A DNA stretch of 64,000 nt from Gulosibacter macacae (GTDB lineage Bacteria > Actinomycetota > Actinomycetes > Actinomycetales > Microbacteriaceae), in NCBI RefSeq assembly GCF_003865375.1, contig NZ_RQVS01000002.1, forward strand, positions 1 through 64,000. The letters are read 5' to 3'. The notes under the pieces are model-generated. The model saw only the letters and a list, made by a program, of their open reading frames with translations. It was not told where the DNA came from and did no database searches. The position numbers were made by a program, and so were the translations under genes. Positions within the stretch are counted from its first letter, which is position 1. The number at the start of each line of letters is the position of its first letter. This document shows positions 17,204-26,429 of the stretch, piece by piece.

Positions 17204-19177
17204 ATGAAGAAGTTCCAGAAGACCCTGAAGAGCCCGATCGTCATCGTGCTGCTCGCCGTCATCCTCATCGGGGTCGGATTCAGCCTGATCAACATGCAGG
17301 GCACCCGCGAGGTGACGACGCAAGAAGGCATCACCCTGATCGAGGCCGGCAAGGCCGAGAAGGTGAAGATCGTCGACGGTGAAAACCGCGTCGACGTTGA
17401 GCTCACCGAGCCCGACGAAAAGTTCGGTCAGCACATCCAGTTCTATTTCGTGGATGCACGTGCCGATGCGGTCGTGCAGGCGGTCGACAAGGCCGCGCCC
17501 GAGGGTGGCTACAACGATGAAGTGCCCGGTCCGAACTGGATTTCGACCGCGCTGTCACTCCTGCTGCCGCTCGTGCTCATCGGTTTCTTCGTCTGGATCA
17601 TGTTCTCGGGCATGCTCGGCGGCGGTGGTGGCGCTGGCGGCGTGATGAAGTTCGGCAAGTCGCGCGCGAAGCTCGTCTCGAAGGAAGACCCGAAGGTCAC
17701 CTTCGATGACGTTGCAGGTGCGAACGAGGCGCTTGAAGAACTCGCCGAGATTAAAGACTTCCTGATGGCGCCCGACAAGTTCACCGCGGTCGGCGCGAAG
17801 ATTCCTAAGGGTGTGCTGCTCTACGGCCCGCCCGGAACCGGTAAGACCCTGCTCGCCCGCGCCGTTGCGGGTGAGGCTGGCGTGCCGTTCTACTCGATCT
17901 CGGGTTCTGACTTTGTCGAGATGTTCGTCGGTGTCGGTGCCTCGCGGGTGCGCGACCTCTTTGAGCAAGCGAAGAAAGATGCGCCGGCCATCGTCTTCAT
18001 CGACGAGATCGACGCCGTCGGCCGCCAGCGTGGCGTGGGTCTCGGCGGCGGCAACGACGAGCGCGAGCAGACGCTCAACCAGCTGCTCGTTGAGATGGAC
18101 GGCTTCGACGGCAACACCAACGTCATCCTGATTGCCGCGACGAACCGACCCGATGTGCTCGACCCGGCACTCCTGCGCCCGGGCCGCTTCGATCGCCAGA
18201 TCGGCGTCGACGCCCCCGATATGGACGGCCGTCGCCGCATCCTTGAGGTGCACGCGAAGGGTAAGCCCCTCGCATCCGATGTCGACCTCGCCGTCGTTGC
18301 CCGCAAGACGCCGGGTTTCACCGGTGCCGACCTCGCGAACGTGCTTAATGAGGCGGCCCTGCTCACCGCGCGCATGAACGCGCAGATCATTGACGCGCGC
18401 GCCATTGATGAGGCTGTCGACCGCGTGATTGCGGGCCCGCAGCGTCGCTCGCGCGTGATGAATGATCAGGAGAAGCTCATCACCGCCTACCACGAGGGTG
18501 GTCACGCGATCGCGGCTGCGGCGCTGCGGCACACCGATCCGGTCACGAAGATCACGATTCTGCCGCGTGGTCGTGCGCTTGGCTACACCATGGTCGTGCC
18601 GCTTGAAGACAAGTACTCGGTGACGCGCAATGAGCTGCTTGACCAGCTCACCTACGCCATGGGTGGCCGCATTGCTGAAGAAATCGTGTTCCACGATCCG
18701 ACCACCGGCGCTTCGAATGACATCGAGAAGGCGACGAAGACCGCGCGCAAGATGGTCACCGAGTACGGCATGACCACGCGCCTCGGTGCCGTGAAGCTCG
18801 GCGACGGTGATGGCGAATCGCCCTATGCCGTCTCGAAGGGTGCGCCCTATGGCGATGCCGTGGCCTCGCGCATCGACGACGAGGTGCAGGGTCTGCTCGA
18901 AAACGCGATGCAAGAGGCCTATCACGTGCTCGATCGCAACCGGGCGCTGCTTGACCAGCTCGCGGCCGAACTGCTCGAGCACGAGACAATCGGTCACGAG
19001 CGACTTGCTGAGTTGTTCGCCAACATCGAGAAGCTGCCCGAGCGACCGCAGTGGCTCTCGAGCCCGCAGCGCCCGGTGAGCCTGCAGCCACCGGTCACGC
19101 TCAAGCCGCATCTGCAGGTCGATGAGATGGGTGGCGGCGCCGCCCACGGTCACCAGCAGACGCAGCAGCCGGAGTAG
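17204..19177 (+). CDS. ftsH: ATP-dependent zinc metalloprotease FtsH
   Basis: 657 residues. Two N-terminal membrane helices (residues about 12-30 and 115-140) enclose a small extracytoplasmic domain. Walker A is GPPGTGKT, Walker [12 protein letters not shown], and the second region of homology [21 protein letters not shown]-like. The zinc site is HEGGH with a downstream Asp in the SNDIEKAT segment. It degrades damaged membrane proteins and short-lived regulators. A glycine-rich run follows the second helix, and the C-terminus is a Pro/Gln-rich tail. The gene directly precedes folE with a 2-base gap. Confidence 0.96.
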   Translation: MKKFQKTLKSPIVIVLLAVILIGVGFSLINMQGTREVTTQEGITLIEAGKAEKVKIVDGENRVDVELTEPDEKFGQHIQFYFVDARADAVVQAVDKAAPEGGYNDEVPGPNWISTALSLLLPLVLIGFFVWIMFSGMLGGGGGAGGVMKFGKSRAKLVSKEDPKVTFDDVAGANEALEELAEIKDFLMAPDKFTAVGAKIPKGVLLYGPPGTGKTLLARAVAGEAGVPFYSISGSDFVEMFVGVGASRVRDLFEQAKKDAPAIVFIDEIDAVGRQRGVGLGGGNDEREQTLNQLLVEMDGFDGNTNVILIAATNRPDVLDPALLRPGRFDRQIGVDAPDMDGRRRILEVHAKGKPLASDVDLAVVARKTPGFTGADLANVLNEAALLTARMNAQIIDARAIDEAVDRVIAGPQRRSRVMNDQEKLITAYHEGGHAIAAAALRHTDPVTKITILPRGRALGYTMVVPLEDKYSVTRNELLDQLTYAMGGRIAEEIVFHDPTTGASNDIEKATKTARKMVTEYGMTTRLGAVKLGDGDGESPYAVSKGAPYGDAVASRIDDEVQGLLENAMQEAYHVLDRNRALLDQLAAELLEHETIGHERLAELFANIEKLPERPQWLSSPQRPVSLQPPVTLKPHLQVDEMGGGAAHGHQQTQQPE

Positions 19178-19179
19178 CC

Positions 19180-19758
19180 GTGGCCGTTGATGAGGCGCGC
19201 GCCGCGGCCGCAATTCGCGAGTTCTTGATTGCGAGCGGTATTGCCGCTGATGACGCGCGTGTTGCCCGCACCCCCTTGAGGGTGGCGGCTGCGGCTACGG
19301 AATTGCTCGGCGGCGAGGGTGTTGACCCGGTGCCAGCGTTGCGTGATGGCCGCTTGCCGGCGCCCGATAGCGATCTTGTGCTCGTGCGCAATATCCGCTT
19401 CCGGGCGATGTGCGAGCATCACCTGCTGCCCTTTGATGGTTGGATTCAGCTGGCGTATCTGCCGGGCGATTCGATCGTGGGCTTCGGGCGACTGTACGAC
19501 CTCGTCGAGACCTGCTCGAGTCGGTTGACGCTGCAAGAGCAACTCGGTGAAGACCTCGTCGATGCGTTGATGCTCGGCCTGGGTGCGAGGGGCGCGCTCG
19601 CCGTAGTTGAAGCGCGACAGGGCTGCGTCGCCGATCGCGGCCCGCGCCAGGCGGAGTCTGACGCAGTGAGCGTTGCGGCTCGTGGCGCACTCACCGAGTC
19701 GTCGGCCCGCGCCGAGGCGTTCCGCCTCATCGCCCTCTCCGCCACCGACCGCGACTGA
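19180..19758 (+). CDS. folE: GTP cyclohydrolase I (divergent)
   Basis: 192 residues, GTG start. It catalyses the first step of folate synthesis, GTP to dihydroneopterin triphosphate. The zinc-binding CEHHLLPF is intact at residues about 71-78. The second zinc Cys is in ARQGCVADRG, but the catalytic His that normally stands two residues before it (the H of HxC; His179 in E. coli numbering, from memory) is Gln here. The region after it (PFDG for PFHG, LYDLVETCSSRLTLQEQL) is also unusually divergent. Position between ftsH and folP supports the assignment. Full activity is uncertain. Confidence 0.88.
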   Translation: MAVDEARAAAAIREFLIASGIAADDARVARTPLRVAAAATELLGGEGVDPVPALRDGRLPAPDSDLVLVRNIRFRAMCEHHLLPFDGWIQLAYLPGDSIVGFGRLYDLVETCSSRLTLQEQLGEDLVDALMLGLGARGALAVVEARQGCVADRGPRQAESDAVSVAARGALTESSARAEAFRLIALSATDRD

Positions 19759-19835
19759 CGCTGTTGGTGATTTCCTGTCACCCACGCGTGGTCTCGAGGT
19801 GTTATTACCTTGACAAGGCGCTTGCGTGACGATTC

Positions 19836-20720
19836 CTACGCCGCTCGCAATTGTCGGGCGGTCTTGCCTGCTGTGACCCGCAGTGAGCGCGGCGGATATC
19901 GATGCCCATCGCGCCGAATCACGGCCATAACGTCTTGTCCGACTGAGTCGAGTTCGAACATCACCTCCTCGTAGGTCAGGCGGATGACGACATACCCGAG
20001 CCTGACGAGTCGTCGGTCGCGCCGCCGATCATTCCGGTACGACTCTTCTGAGGTGTGGTGAGAAACGCTGTCAATCTCAACTACGAGCCGCTTGCCGATC
20101 AAGAAGTCGACACGTCCCACGCCCGGGATCTTCGATTGCACCGTGTACTTAATGCCCTTGCGATCCAGCCAGAGACGGAATCGGCTTTCTGTCCCAGATT
20201 CCGATTTGCCGTTGACCGAACGAATCACGGGCCGTCCCACCGGACCCGCGAGGCTAATGATGTGCTCAAGCTCCACCGAAGAGATGAGTCCTCGCTGCAA
20301 CGCCGAGTCGGCGAGAATGACTGCGCTTTCGGTATCGAAGTCTCGAATAGTCACCAAGAGCGCAGTGAACACGTCATCAACGCTCGTCCTGATAGGTCGT
20401 GACAACTCACCACGCAGCGCATGCGAAGTGACATTGAGGGTCTTCCGCACCCGGTCGTGACGTGATGCTCGCACGTTGAGGCCGAGGTTTGGCGGCGTCC
20501 ACGCGCCGTGCAGTCGAAGTGCCGAGGGCCCTGTCAGCGCTCCGCCCAATGTCACGGCTCGAGCGACTCGATTGTCTGCGTTTGGTAGGGCGTACCACCC
20601 ATTGCGCAGGCGAATGATCTTTCCTGCCTTCGTGAGTTGTGTGATGTTGGCTCGCGTTTGGCCGAATGAGCCGAGTTGCGCGGTTGAAAAGACCCCGTAG
20701 TAGGTGGGTTGTGCAGTCAT
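19836..20720 (-). CDS. Orphan AbiEi-like / DUF559-type protein, copy 1
   Basis: About 294 residues. The N-terminus (GVFSTAQLGSFGQTRANITQLTKAGKIIRLRNGWYAL) is the winged helix seen in AbiEi type IV antitoxins. The C-terminus (VDFLIGKRLVVEIDS-HH, NDRRRDRRLVRLGYVVIRLTYEEV) resembles the Vsr/DUF559 endonuclease-like fold with its D-x-x and E-x-D acidic positions. No AbiEii toxin gene is adjacent. It is inserted on the opposite strand between folE and folP, which are normally neighbours. A paralogue is at 31524-32408, and both carry the same upstream element. Function unknown; antiphage or DNA-repair roles are speculation. Confidence 0.75.
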   Translation of the reverse strand: MTAQPTYYGVFSTAQLGSFGQTRANITQLTKAGKIIRLRNGWYALPNADNRVARAVTLGGALTGPSALRLHGAWTPPNLGLNVRASRHDRVRKTLNVTSHALRGELSRPIRTSVDDVFTALLVTIRDFDTESAVILADSALQRGLISSVELEHIISLAGPVGRPVIRSVNGKSESGTESRFRLWLDRKGIKYTVQSKIPGVGRVDFLIGKRLVVEIDSVSHHTSEESYRNDRRRDRRLVRLGYVVIRLTYEEVMFELDSVGQDVMAVIRRDGHRYPPRSLRVTAGKTARQLRAA

Positions 20721-20772
20721 AGCCGATAGAGAACCCGGTCTCGGCATCGAATCGGTCGAAATCTGCTGCCTC

Positions 20773-20808
20773 TGTGGATGTTCCGTTGTCCACAGGGGGT
20801 GCGGTAGG
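20773..20808 (-). promoter_or_regulatory. Conserved 36-bp element upstream of AbiEi-like copy 1
   Basis: On the plus strand: TGTGGAT, nine variable bases, TCCACAGG, one variable base, GGTGCGGTAGG. The TGTGGA and TCCACA parts form an inverted repeat. The same element with the same spacing is at 32460-32495. It begins 52 bases upstream of the start codon. Likely a promoter/operator; AbiEi proteins are known to repress their own genes through inverted repeats. Confidence 0.65.
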
Positions 20809-20935
20809 GAAGGCGATGGCCAATTGAGCTTGCATTCTCGTCACCTATACCGCGCCTCGAGGCATCTACACCTCGACAGGTTGCAGGGGTGACAAAATCC
20901 CGAAGCAACCACGCGCGCGGTGCGAGGATGGAGGC

Positions 20936-21787
20936 ATGACGAGCGAATCTGCGACTGAGCTCATGGGCGTCCTCAACGTGACGCCCGATTCCTTCTCGGA
21001 CGGCGGGAGCTGCGAGGCGAGCACGCCCGAGCAACGCACGCAGCGCGCGCTCGAGGCCGCCGCCGCGATGATCGCGGCAGGCGCCACCATCATCGACGTC
21101 GGTGGCGAATCCACCCGACCCGGCGCCACCCGCGTGCCCCAAGAAGAGGAGTGCGCACGCGTGCTCCCGGTGGTCGAAGTGCTCGTTGCCCAGGGCATCC
21201 GGGTCTCGGTCGACACGATGTACGCGGCCACCGCCGCCGCCTGCCTCGACGCCAAGGGCCCAGGCGAAGTCATCATCAACGACGTCTCGGGCGGCCTCGC
21301 CGATGCCGAGATGCTGCCGGTCGCCGCGAGCCGCCAAGCCAGATTCATCCTGAGCCACTGGCGCGGCCACTCGGTCACGATGAACGACCTTGCGATTTAT
21401 GACGACACCGCCGCCGAGGTACTCGCCGAACTCACCCAGATGCGTGACCGCGCCGTCGCTGCCGGCATCGCGCCTGAGTGCATCATCCTCGACCCGGGCC
21501 TCGGTTTCGCCAAAGACGGCAATGACAATTGGGCGATTCTCAAGCGACTCGATGACTTTCAGCAGCTCGGCCACGACCTTCTTATTGGCGTCAGCCGCAA
21601 GCGCTTCCTCGGGGCGCTCTTCGACCAGGATGCACCGGTCACCGATCGTGACCTCCCCACCGCGGTCATCTCGGCACTTTGCGCCGAGCGCGGCGTCTGG
21701 GGTGTGCGCGTGCACAACGTCGCAGCCAGCCGAACCGCGATGGATGTCGTGGAATCCTGGCGCGCAGGTGGGAAGGTAATGCGATGA
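20936..21787 (+). CDS. folP: Dihydropteroate synthase
   Basis: 283 residues. Joins p-aminobenzoate to dihydropterin pyrophosphate in folate synthesis, the target of sulfonamides. Signature LMGVLNVTPDSFSDGG is at residues about 8-23, IDVGGESTRPGA near 60, and IILDPGLGFAKD near 180. The stop overlaps the next start (ATGA at 21784). The start ATG 20936 follows GGATGGAGG. Confidence 0.95.
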   Translation: MTSESATELMGVLNVTPDSFSDGGSCEASTPEQRTQRALEAAAAMIAAGATIIDVGGESTRPGATRVPQEEECARVLPVVEVLVAQGIRVSVDTMYAATAAACLDAKGPGEVIINDVSGGLADAEMLPVAASRQARFILSHWRGHSVTMNDLAIYDDTAAEVLAELTQMRDRAVAAGIAPECIILDPGLGFAKDGNDNWAILKRLDDFQQLGHDLLIGVSRKRFLGALFDQDAPVTDRDLPTAVISALCAERGVWGVRVHNVAASRTAMDVVESWRAGGKVMR

Positions 21788-22767
21788 GCGAGCTCGAACG
21801 GCGCGACCACCCGGCTGATGCCGCGATCGACTTGATGCCGACCCGGCCAGGCCCGGCCGCGCATCCGGCCCTGCCCGCACCCGAGCTCGATCGCATTACG
21901 ATCGACCGCCTGCACGTGCGCGGTCGCCACGGTGTCTTCGCCCACGAGCGCGCCGAGGGCCAGGACTTCTACATCGACGCCGAAGTCTGGCTCGACACTC
22001 GTGCCGCCGCACAGTCCGATGACATCGAAGACACCCTTCATTACGGTCACCTCATGCGTGCCCTCTATCAGGTGGCGCTGCGCGAACCGGTCGACCTGCT
22101 CGAGACGCTCGCCGAGCGCCTCGCCGCCGTCACCTTCGCCTTCAATGGGCCGCAAGCCGTGCGCATCACAGTGCACAAGCCGCAGGCACCGGTGAAGCTG
22201 CGATTCAACGATGTGGCCGTTTCGGTCTTGCGCTATCGGCCTGAGGGTCCGGAGCCCGAGACTCCGCGTCGCCCGCACGCCCGCGCGGTCATTGCCCTCG
22301 GTGCGAACCTCGGCGATCGTGAGGCCGCGATCCGTGAAGCGATGGATGCGATCGAGGCGCTCGATGGCGTTTGGCCGCACCGCCGCTCGAGTATTTACGA
22401 GACTCCGGCGCTCACGACGCACGGCGTCGACGAGTCGGTGCCGGCCTACCTCAACGCCGTCATCACGTTGCACACCGATCTCGATCCGCACAAGCTTCTC
22501 GACGAACTCAATCGCATCGAGGATGCGCACGGTCGCGAGCGCGTTGAGCGCTGGGGGAGTCGCACCCTCGATCTCGATCTCATCGAACACGGTGACCTCG
22601 AGAGCGCTGATGAGCGGCTTGAGCTGCCGCATCCTCGTGCCTTCGAGCGCGCGTTCGTGCTCGCGCCGTGGGCTGAGATCGAGCCGGATGCATCCCTCAC
22701 CGGGCGCGGACCGATTGCCGAACTACTCGCGAACGCCGCCGACCGGGTCGAGAGGTATCGCGCGTGA
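21784..22767 (+). CDS. folK: Bifunctional dihydroneopterin aldolase / HPPK
   Basis: 327 residues carrying two folate enzymes in one chain. Residues about 35-150 are a FolB-type aldolase (ITIDRLHVRGRHGVFAHER, KLRFNDVAVSV), and residues about 165-327 are FolK, 6-hydroxymethyl-dihydropterin pyrophosphokinase (ALGANLGDREAAI, WGSRTLDLDLIEHG, LPHPRAFERAFVL). An N-terminal 35-residue proline-rich tail precedes the aldolase. The fusion is common in Microbacteriaceae. It overlaps folP upstream and the DUF3180 gene downstream (GTGA at 22764). Confidence 0.92.
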   Translation: MSELERRDHPADAAIDLMPTRPGPAAHPALPAPELDRITIDRLHVRGRHGVFAHERAEGQDFYIDAEVWLDTRAAAQSDDIEDTLHYGHLMRALYQVALREPVDLLETLAERLAAVTFAFNGPQAVRITVHKPQAPVKLRFNDVAVSVLRYRPEGPEPETPRRPHARAVIALGANLGDREAAIREAMDAIEALDGVWPHRRSSIYETPALTTHGVDESVPAYLNAVITLHTDLDPHKLLDELNRIEDAHGRERVERWGSRTLDLDLIEHGDLESADERLELPHPRAFERAFVLAPWAEIEPDASLTGRGPIAELLANAADRVERYRA

Positions 22768-23315
22768 AATACACGAACCCGTTCGTGCTGGTGCTCAGCG
22801 CTATTGCCGGGGGCGCGGTCGCGGTTGCGTTCGAGACGTGGCTCATTAGTTCTGGCCAGCCGCTCTTCTTGCTCTCTCCAGTGTTCAGTGGAACCCTGCT
22901 CGCGACTGCGATCGTGACGCTCGCGATTGCCTGGCCGGTGCGTCGGTACACCGCGGCGATGCGTCGGGTGCGGGAGTTGCGGCGGCGCGAGAGTGCGCTC
23001 GACCCGGATGCTCTGGATGCGGCTGCACGTGCTGCTTCGGGAAAGCGTGTGAATCCTGAGCGGGCGGTGTTCGCGCTTGCACTCGCGAAGGCGTCAGCGT
23101 TGGGCGGTGCCGTGTTTCTTGGTGCGGCGATTGGGATCGCCGGCATGATCGTCACGCGCCCCGGCGGGTTCTTCGGAATTGAGCAGACGTTGCTCGCGGG
23201 AGGATGCGCGCTCGTCTTGTTGGTGGCGGGATTGCTTGCCGAGTTCTGGTGCGTATTGCCTCCGGAAGATGGCGATGCTGAGCAAACTTCGAACGGTGAG
23301 CGGGCCGCTGTCTAA
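22764..23315 (+). CDS. DUF3180 membrane protein
   Basis: 183 residues, four predicted transmembrane helices in two pairs (residues about 7-27, 38-58, 108-130, 140-160) with a basic cytoplasmic loop. Matches the DUF3180 family that follows folK in many Actinobacteria; function unknown. GTG start coupled to the folB-folK stop. It is the last gene of the fol operon; in relatives a PH-domain protein gene follows, here pushed about 4.5 kb away. Confidence 0.88.
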   Translation: MKYTNPFVLVLSAIAGGAVAVAFETWLISSGQPLFLLSPVFSGTLLATAIVTLAIAWPVRRYTAAMRRVRELRRRESALDPDALDAAARAASGKRVNPERAVFALALAKASALGGAVFLGAAIGIAGMIVTRPGGFFGIEQTLLAGGCALVLLVAGLLAEFWCVLPPEDGDAEQTSNGERAAV

Positions 23316-23644
23316 CTCTTGGTGCTGAATCGTTTTCGCACGGATGTGCTGAATCATTTGTGCACGCAGTTCGCCAAGAGAAGTTTGGTGAACTTTCGGT
23401 GAATCGCGGCCGCGTCTAATACCACGCTGATGCGTGGTTTCTGCAGGTGACGCCTGAAATCCACCTGTGAGGGCGTCATTTGTGGACGATCCAGAATGTC
23501 TGATAGACGCCCGCTTAAGTTGGATGCGCATAAAGACATCGCTGTTGAAGTCATGTACGCTGTCCAAACATAGCAACCGATGACGGTTGTTGGTGTCCAG
23601 TATTCATCTAAGTCTTGCCGGGCGCGGCGTTGGAGACGAAGACA
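23316..23644. other. Intergenic region with direct repeat and hairpin
   Basis: About 330 bases with no gene. It contains two copies of GTGCTGAATC-N3-TT-N-GCACG-like 21-mers (23322-23342, 23346-23366), and a hairpin ACCACGC-TGAT-GCGTGGT (23421-23438) followed by TTT, a possible terminator of the fol operon. The promoter of the truncated surface-protein gene should lie in the right half. Confidence 0.5.
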
Positions 23645-23837
23645 ATGGCTGTTAGATCTCGGGTGTATGAATCACTGGGCCCACGTGCCAAGAAATGGCC
23701 GGTCTTCGGTGCAATCGCAGCGCTAGTCCTTGGGGTCGGGTTCACCTCGATCGCAGCCCCGGCCGAGCCGGCGCAGGCTCAGACAACGGGGCCGAACGTG
23801 TTCGGGACAGAGTTCGACATCGACGGCACCATCGACC
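23645..23837 (+). pseudogene. 5' fragment of a secreted surface protein
   Basis: About 64 residues up to the insertion: a basic start, a hydrophobic signal segment (VFGAIAALVLGVGFTSIAA) and the beginning of the mature protein (PNVFGTEFDIDG). Actinobacterial wall-anchored repeat proteins often begin with this kind of NVFGTEF sequence. The IS3 element follows at once. The other end of such a gene, a membrane anchor, lies just past the element at 26430-26549, in a frame that does not rejoin, so the middle has been lost. Confidence 0.65.
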
Positions 23838-23906
23838 GGGACTGCTGCACGAGTAGGTGACATCTGAGCTGGCTTGCCCGGGAGGGCGGCCTGGAAGGAT
23901 GTTGCT

Positions 23907-24245
23907 GTGCCCAAGCCTTACCCGAGCGAGTTCCGTGACGACGTGGTGCGCGTCGCTCAGAACCGCGAGCCTGGAGTCACGATCGAGCAGATCGCGAAAG
24001 ACTTCGGTGTTCACCCGATGACGCTGCAGAAGTGGCTCCACCGCGCCAAGGTCGAAACCGGCGCTGCGCCCGGAACGACCCTCTCCGAGGCGGCCGAGCT
24101 GCGCGAAGCGCGCAAGCGGATCCGGTTGCTCGAGCAGGAGAACGAGGTGCTGCGTCGGGCGGCGGCGTATCTGTCGCAGGCGAACCTGCCGGGAAAAGGC
24201 TCTACCCGCTCGTTACGGAGCTCGCCGCCGCAGGGATCCCTGTGA
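23907..24245 (+). CDS. IS3 OrfA
   Basis: 112 residues, GTG start after GGAAGGA. Helix-turn-helix of the IS3 OrfA type (VTIEQIAKDFGVHPMTLQKWLHRA) and a leucine-zipper-like coiled coil (ELREARKRIRLLEQENEVLRRA). A canonical slippery heptamer GGGAAAA at 24191-24197 is in the right phase (G GGA AAA) for a -1 shift into OrfB, so the last 16 residues are probably bypassed in the fusion transposase. Confidence 0.8.
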   Translation: MPKPYPSEFRDDVVRVAQNREPGVTIEQIAKDFGVHPMTLQKWLHRAKVETGAAPGTTLSEAAELREARKRIRLLEQENEVLRRAAAYLSQANLPGKGSTRSLRSSPPQGSL

Positions 24246-24674
24246 CGGTGACGTGTCGGGTGCTCAAGCTCTCCCGCCAGCCCTACTACCGGTGGCTGGC
24301 GGACCCCATCACCGAGAGCGAGGTGGTGGAGGCGTATCGCGCGAACGCGCTGTTCGACGCGCACAAGGATGACCCCGAGTTCGGACATCGGCTGCTCGCC
24401 GACGAGGCCCGCGATCACGGTGAGGCGATGTCGGACCGCACCGCGTGGCGGATCGCCTCAGCGAACGGCTGGTTCAGCGCGTTCGGGAAGCCCAAGCGCG
24501 GCAAGCACCGGAAGCCGGGGCCTCCCGTGCACGACGACCTCTGCGCCGTCGTAGACGAGCACGGCCGGACCCGACACGTGTTCACCGCCGACGCGCCGAA
24601 CGAACTGTGGCTGACGGACATCACTGAGCACAAGACCGCCGAGGGCAAGCTCTACCTCTGCGCGATCAAGGACG
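24197..24674 (+). pseudogene. IS3 OrfB, N-terminal part
   Basis: Continues OrfA in the -1 frame (RLYPLVTELAAAGIPV, then LSRQPYYRWLAD and FGHRLLADEARDHG). The first catalytic Asp of the DDE integrase core is in NELWLTDITEHKT. The reading frame is cut at IKD by an IS30 element and resumes at 25972. Confidence 0.8.
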
Positions 24675-25968
24675 GGTGGTTTCAGAGAGCCAGCGCAACA
24701 CCGTGAATAAGTTCGTCCATCTTCTCACGCGGCGTGTAGAAACCGAGAGTCTTACGCGGCCGATTATTGAGCTGGACCACGACTGCCTGAATCTCTGCAT
24801 CACTGACCGTATTGAAATCAGTTCCCTTGGGATAGTAATCACGAATGAGACCATTGAGGTTTTCGTTTGACCCCCGCTGCCACGGGGAATGCGGATCACA
24901 AAAGAACACCGGGCAGCCCGTCGCTACAGTGAACTCGCGATGCCTAGACATCTCTTGACCTTGATCCCAGGTCAGTGTTTGCCGGAGCCGTGCCGGTAAC
25001 TGCTCGATTTGTTGGCGGAGCACATCGATCACAGTCTTCAAGACCCGCGTGCCGGGCAGACGACCGATTAAGGCGAATCTCGTTGTCCGTTCCACAAGAG
25101 TCACAAGCCCTGAGTTCCCAGGCCCAACTACCAAGTCCCCTTCCCAATGCCCAGGCACAGCACGATCAGAGACAATGGCAGGACGGTCAGATATCCGTGC
25201 TCCCTCGAGCCAGGGACGTTCCCCACGCGCAGGTAACCGCGACGCAGGTATTCTTCGATTTCGACCCGAACGTAGGGCTTTCACCACTGTCAACTCATGC
25301 CGAAGCGCGCCCTTGCCCTGCACATAGAGTGCTTGGTAGATCGTCTCGTGAGATATTTGCCGATCTGGTCTGTCAGGAAACTGCATACGCAATCTTCCCG
25401 CAACTTGCTGCGGGGAGTATTTCTCATTGAGTGCCGCAATAACAAGACCGCGGAGATCACCATGGTCAAGCTTGCCAGCACGACCTTTGCGTCTGGCTTG
25501 CATCGTACGATGATGGGCGACCCCTGAGTGATACTTGAACTCACGGGCAGGGCCGTATCCGCGCCCCGTCTCGACCCGGTGCCGTCGTATTTCCCGAGAC
25601 ACCGTCGACACAGCGACAGCCAAATGTACTGCAATCGCACGTAAAGACCATGCGGGCGAGCTATTGATCGCCATCTCGATGAAGGTCCTGTCGTCACGTG
25701 TGAGTCGTCGATACGCCCGAGAAGGCTGAGTTCTTTGGGTATCAGAGTCTTTCACTGGTTCGATACCGCCCCGAGCGCCCATTCGAATGATCATGCCTGC
25801 AAGCCTGGCCCACTCGACGACCGCACCGGTATTCACGTTGAAGTGTTTCGCTGTTGTTTGTGCTGACGAGCCTGAAAGTAGCATTGAATACGCGATGCGG
25901 CGTTGATCCCATGAAACTGCCATAACGACCTCCTAGAGAAGGTGTTGCGCTGGCTCTCTGAAACCGCC
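24675..25968 (-). mobile_element. IS30 family element inside IS3
   Basis: 1,294 bp. Terminal inverted repeats begin GGTGGTTTCAGAGAGCC at the left and, inverted, GGCGGTTTCAGAGAGCC at the right, continuing as CAGCGCAACACC. A 3-bp duplication ACG flanks both ends (24672-24674, 25969-25971). Removing the element and one ACG restores the IS3 OrfB frame exactly (IKD followed by VFSGRIVGYS). Confidence 0.92.
24682..25923 (-). CDS. IS30 family transposase
   Basis: 413 residues, apparently intact. N-terminal helix-turn-helix regions (SLRAIAVHLAVAVSTVSREIRRH) and a C-terminal DDE core: Asp in HWEGDLVVG, Asp in TLTWDQGQEM, and Glu in SNENLNGLIRDYYPKG, which are the IS30 signatures. It fills nearly the whole element and is transcribed opposite to the interrupted IS3 genes. 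Nothing suggests it is inactive. Confidence 0.92.
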   Translation of the reverse strand: MAVSWDQRRIAYSMLLSGSSAQTTAKHFNVNTGAVVEWARLAGMIIRMGARGGIEPVKDSDTQRTQPSRAYRRLTRDDRTFIEMAINSSPAWSLRAIAVHLAVAVSTVSREIRRHRVETGRGYGPAREFKYHSGVAHHRTMQARRKGRAGKLDHGDLRGLVIAALNEKYSPQQVAGRLRMQFPDRPDRQISHETIYQALYVQGKGALRHELTVVKALRSGRNRRIPASRLPARGERPWLEGARISDRPAIVSDRAVPGHWEGDLVVGPGNSGLVTLVERTTRFALIGRLPGTRVLKTVIDVLRQQIEQLPARLRQTLTWDQGQEMSRHREFTVATGCPVFFCDPHSPWQRGSNENLNGLIRDYYPKGTDFNTVSDAEIQAVVVQLNNRPRKTLGFYTPREKMDELIHGVALAL

Positions 25969-25971
25969 ACG

Positions 25972-26396
25972 TGTTCTCCGGTCGGATCGTCGGGTACTCG
26001 ATCGACTCGCGGATGAAGTCGCGACTGGCCGTTCAGGCGCTCGAGAACGCCGTCGCGATGCGCGGCGACGTCGCCGGCTGCGTGGTTCACTCAGACCGGG
26101 GATCTCAGTTCCGCAGCCGGAAGATGCTCCGCGCCCTGGCCCGTTATCGCATGGTCGGATCCATGGGTCGCATCGGCTCAAGCGGGGACAACGCGGCTAT
26201 GGAATCCTTCTTCGCGCTGCTCCAGAAGAACGTCCTCAACCGCCGCACCTGGACCACTCGCGACCAGCTGCGCATCGCGATGGTCACCTGGATCGAACGG
26301 ACCTACCACCGGCGTCGGCGGCAGGCGCGCCTTGGCCGTTTGACGCCCATCGAGTTCGAGACCATCATGAACACGGCCGTCGCACTGGCGGCGTGA
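25972..26396 (+). pseudogene. IS3 OrfB, C-terminal part
   Basis: Resumes the integrase core after IS30: FSGRIVGYSIDSRM, VVHSDRGSQF (second catalytic Asp), and GDNAAMESFFALLQKN (catalytic Glu), then TPIEFETIMN at the end. It cannot make a working transposase while the IS30 is present. Confidence 0.85.
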
Positions 26397-26429
26397 CTAA
26401 GAACTGTCACCTATCCGTGCAGCAGTCCC

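Larger units (their letters stand above)
23838..26429 (+). mobile_element. IS3 family element, interrupted by IS30
   Basis: Terminal inverted repeats GGGACTGCTGCACG-N2-TAGGTGACA at 23838-23862 and inverted at the right end 26405-26429. Without the IS30 insert and its 3-bp duplication it is about 1,295 bp, typical of IS3. No clear target duplication flanks it. Confidence 0.85.

Noticed and set aside
17555-19213. 552-codon open frame antisense to ftsH
   Set aside because: Composition shadow of the ftsH coding strand.
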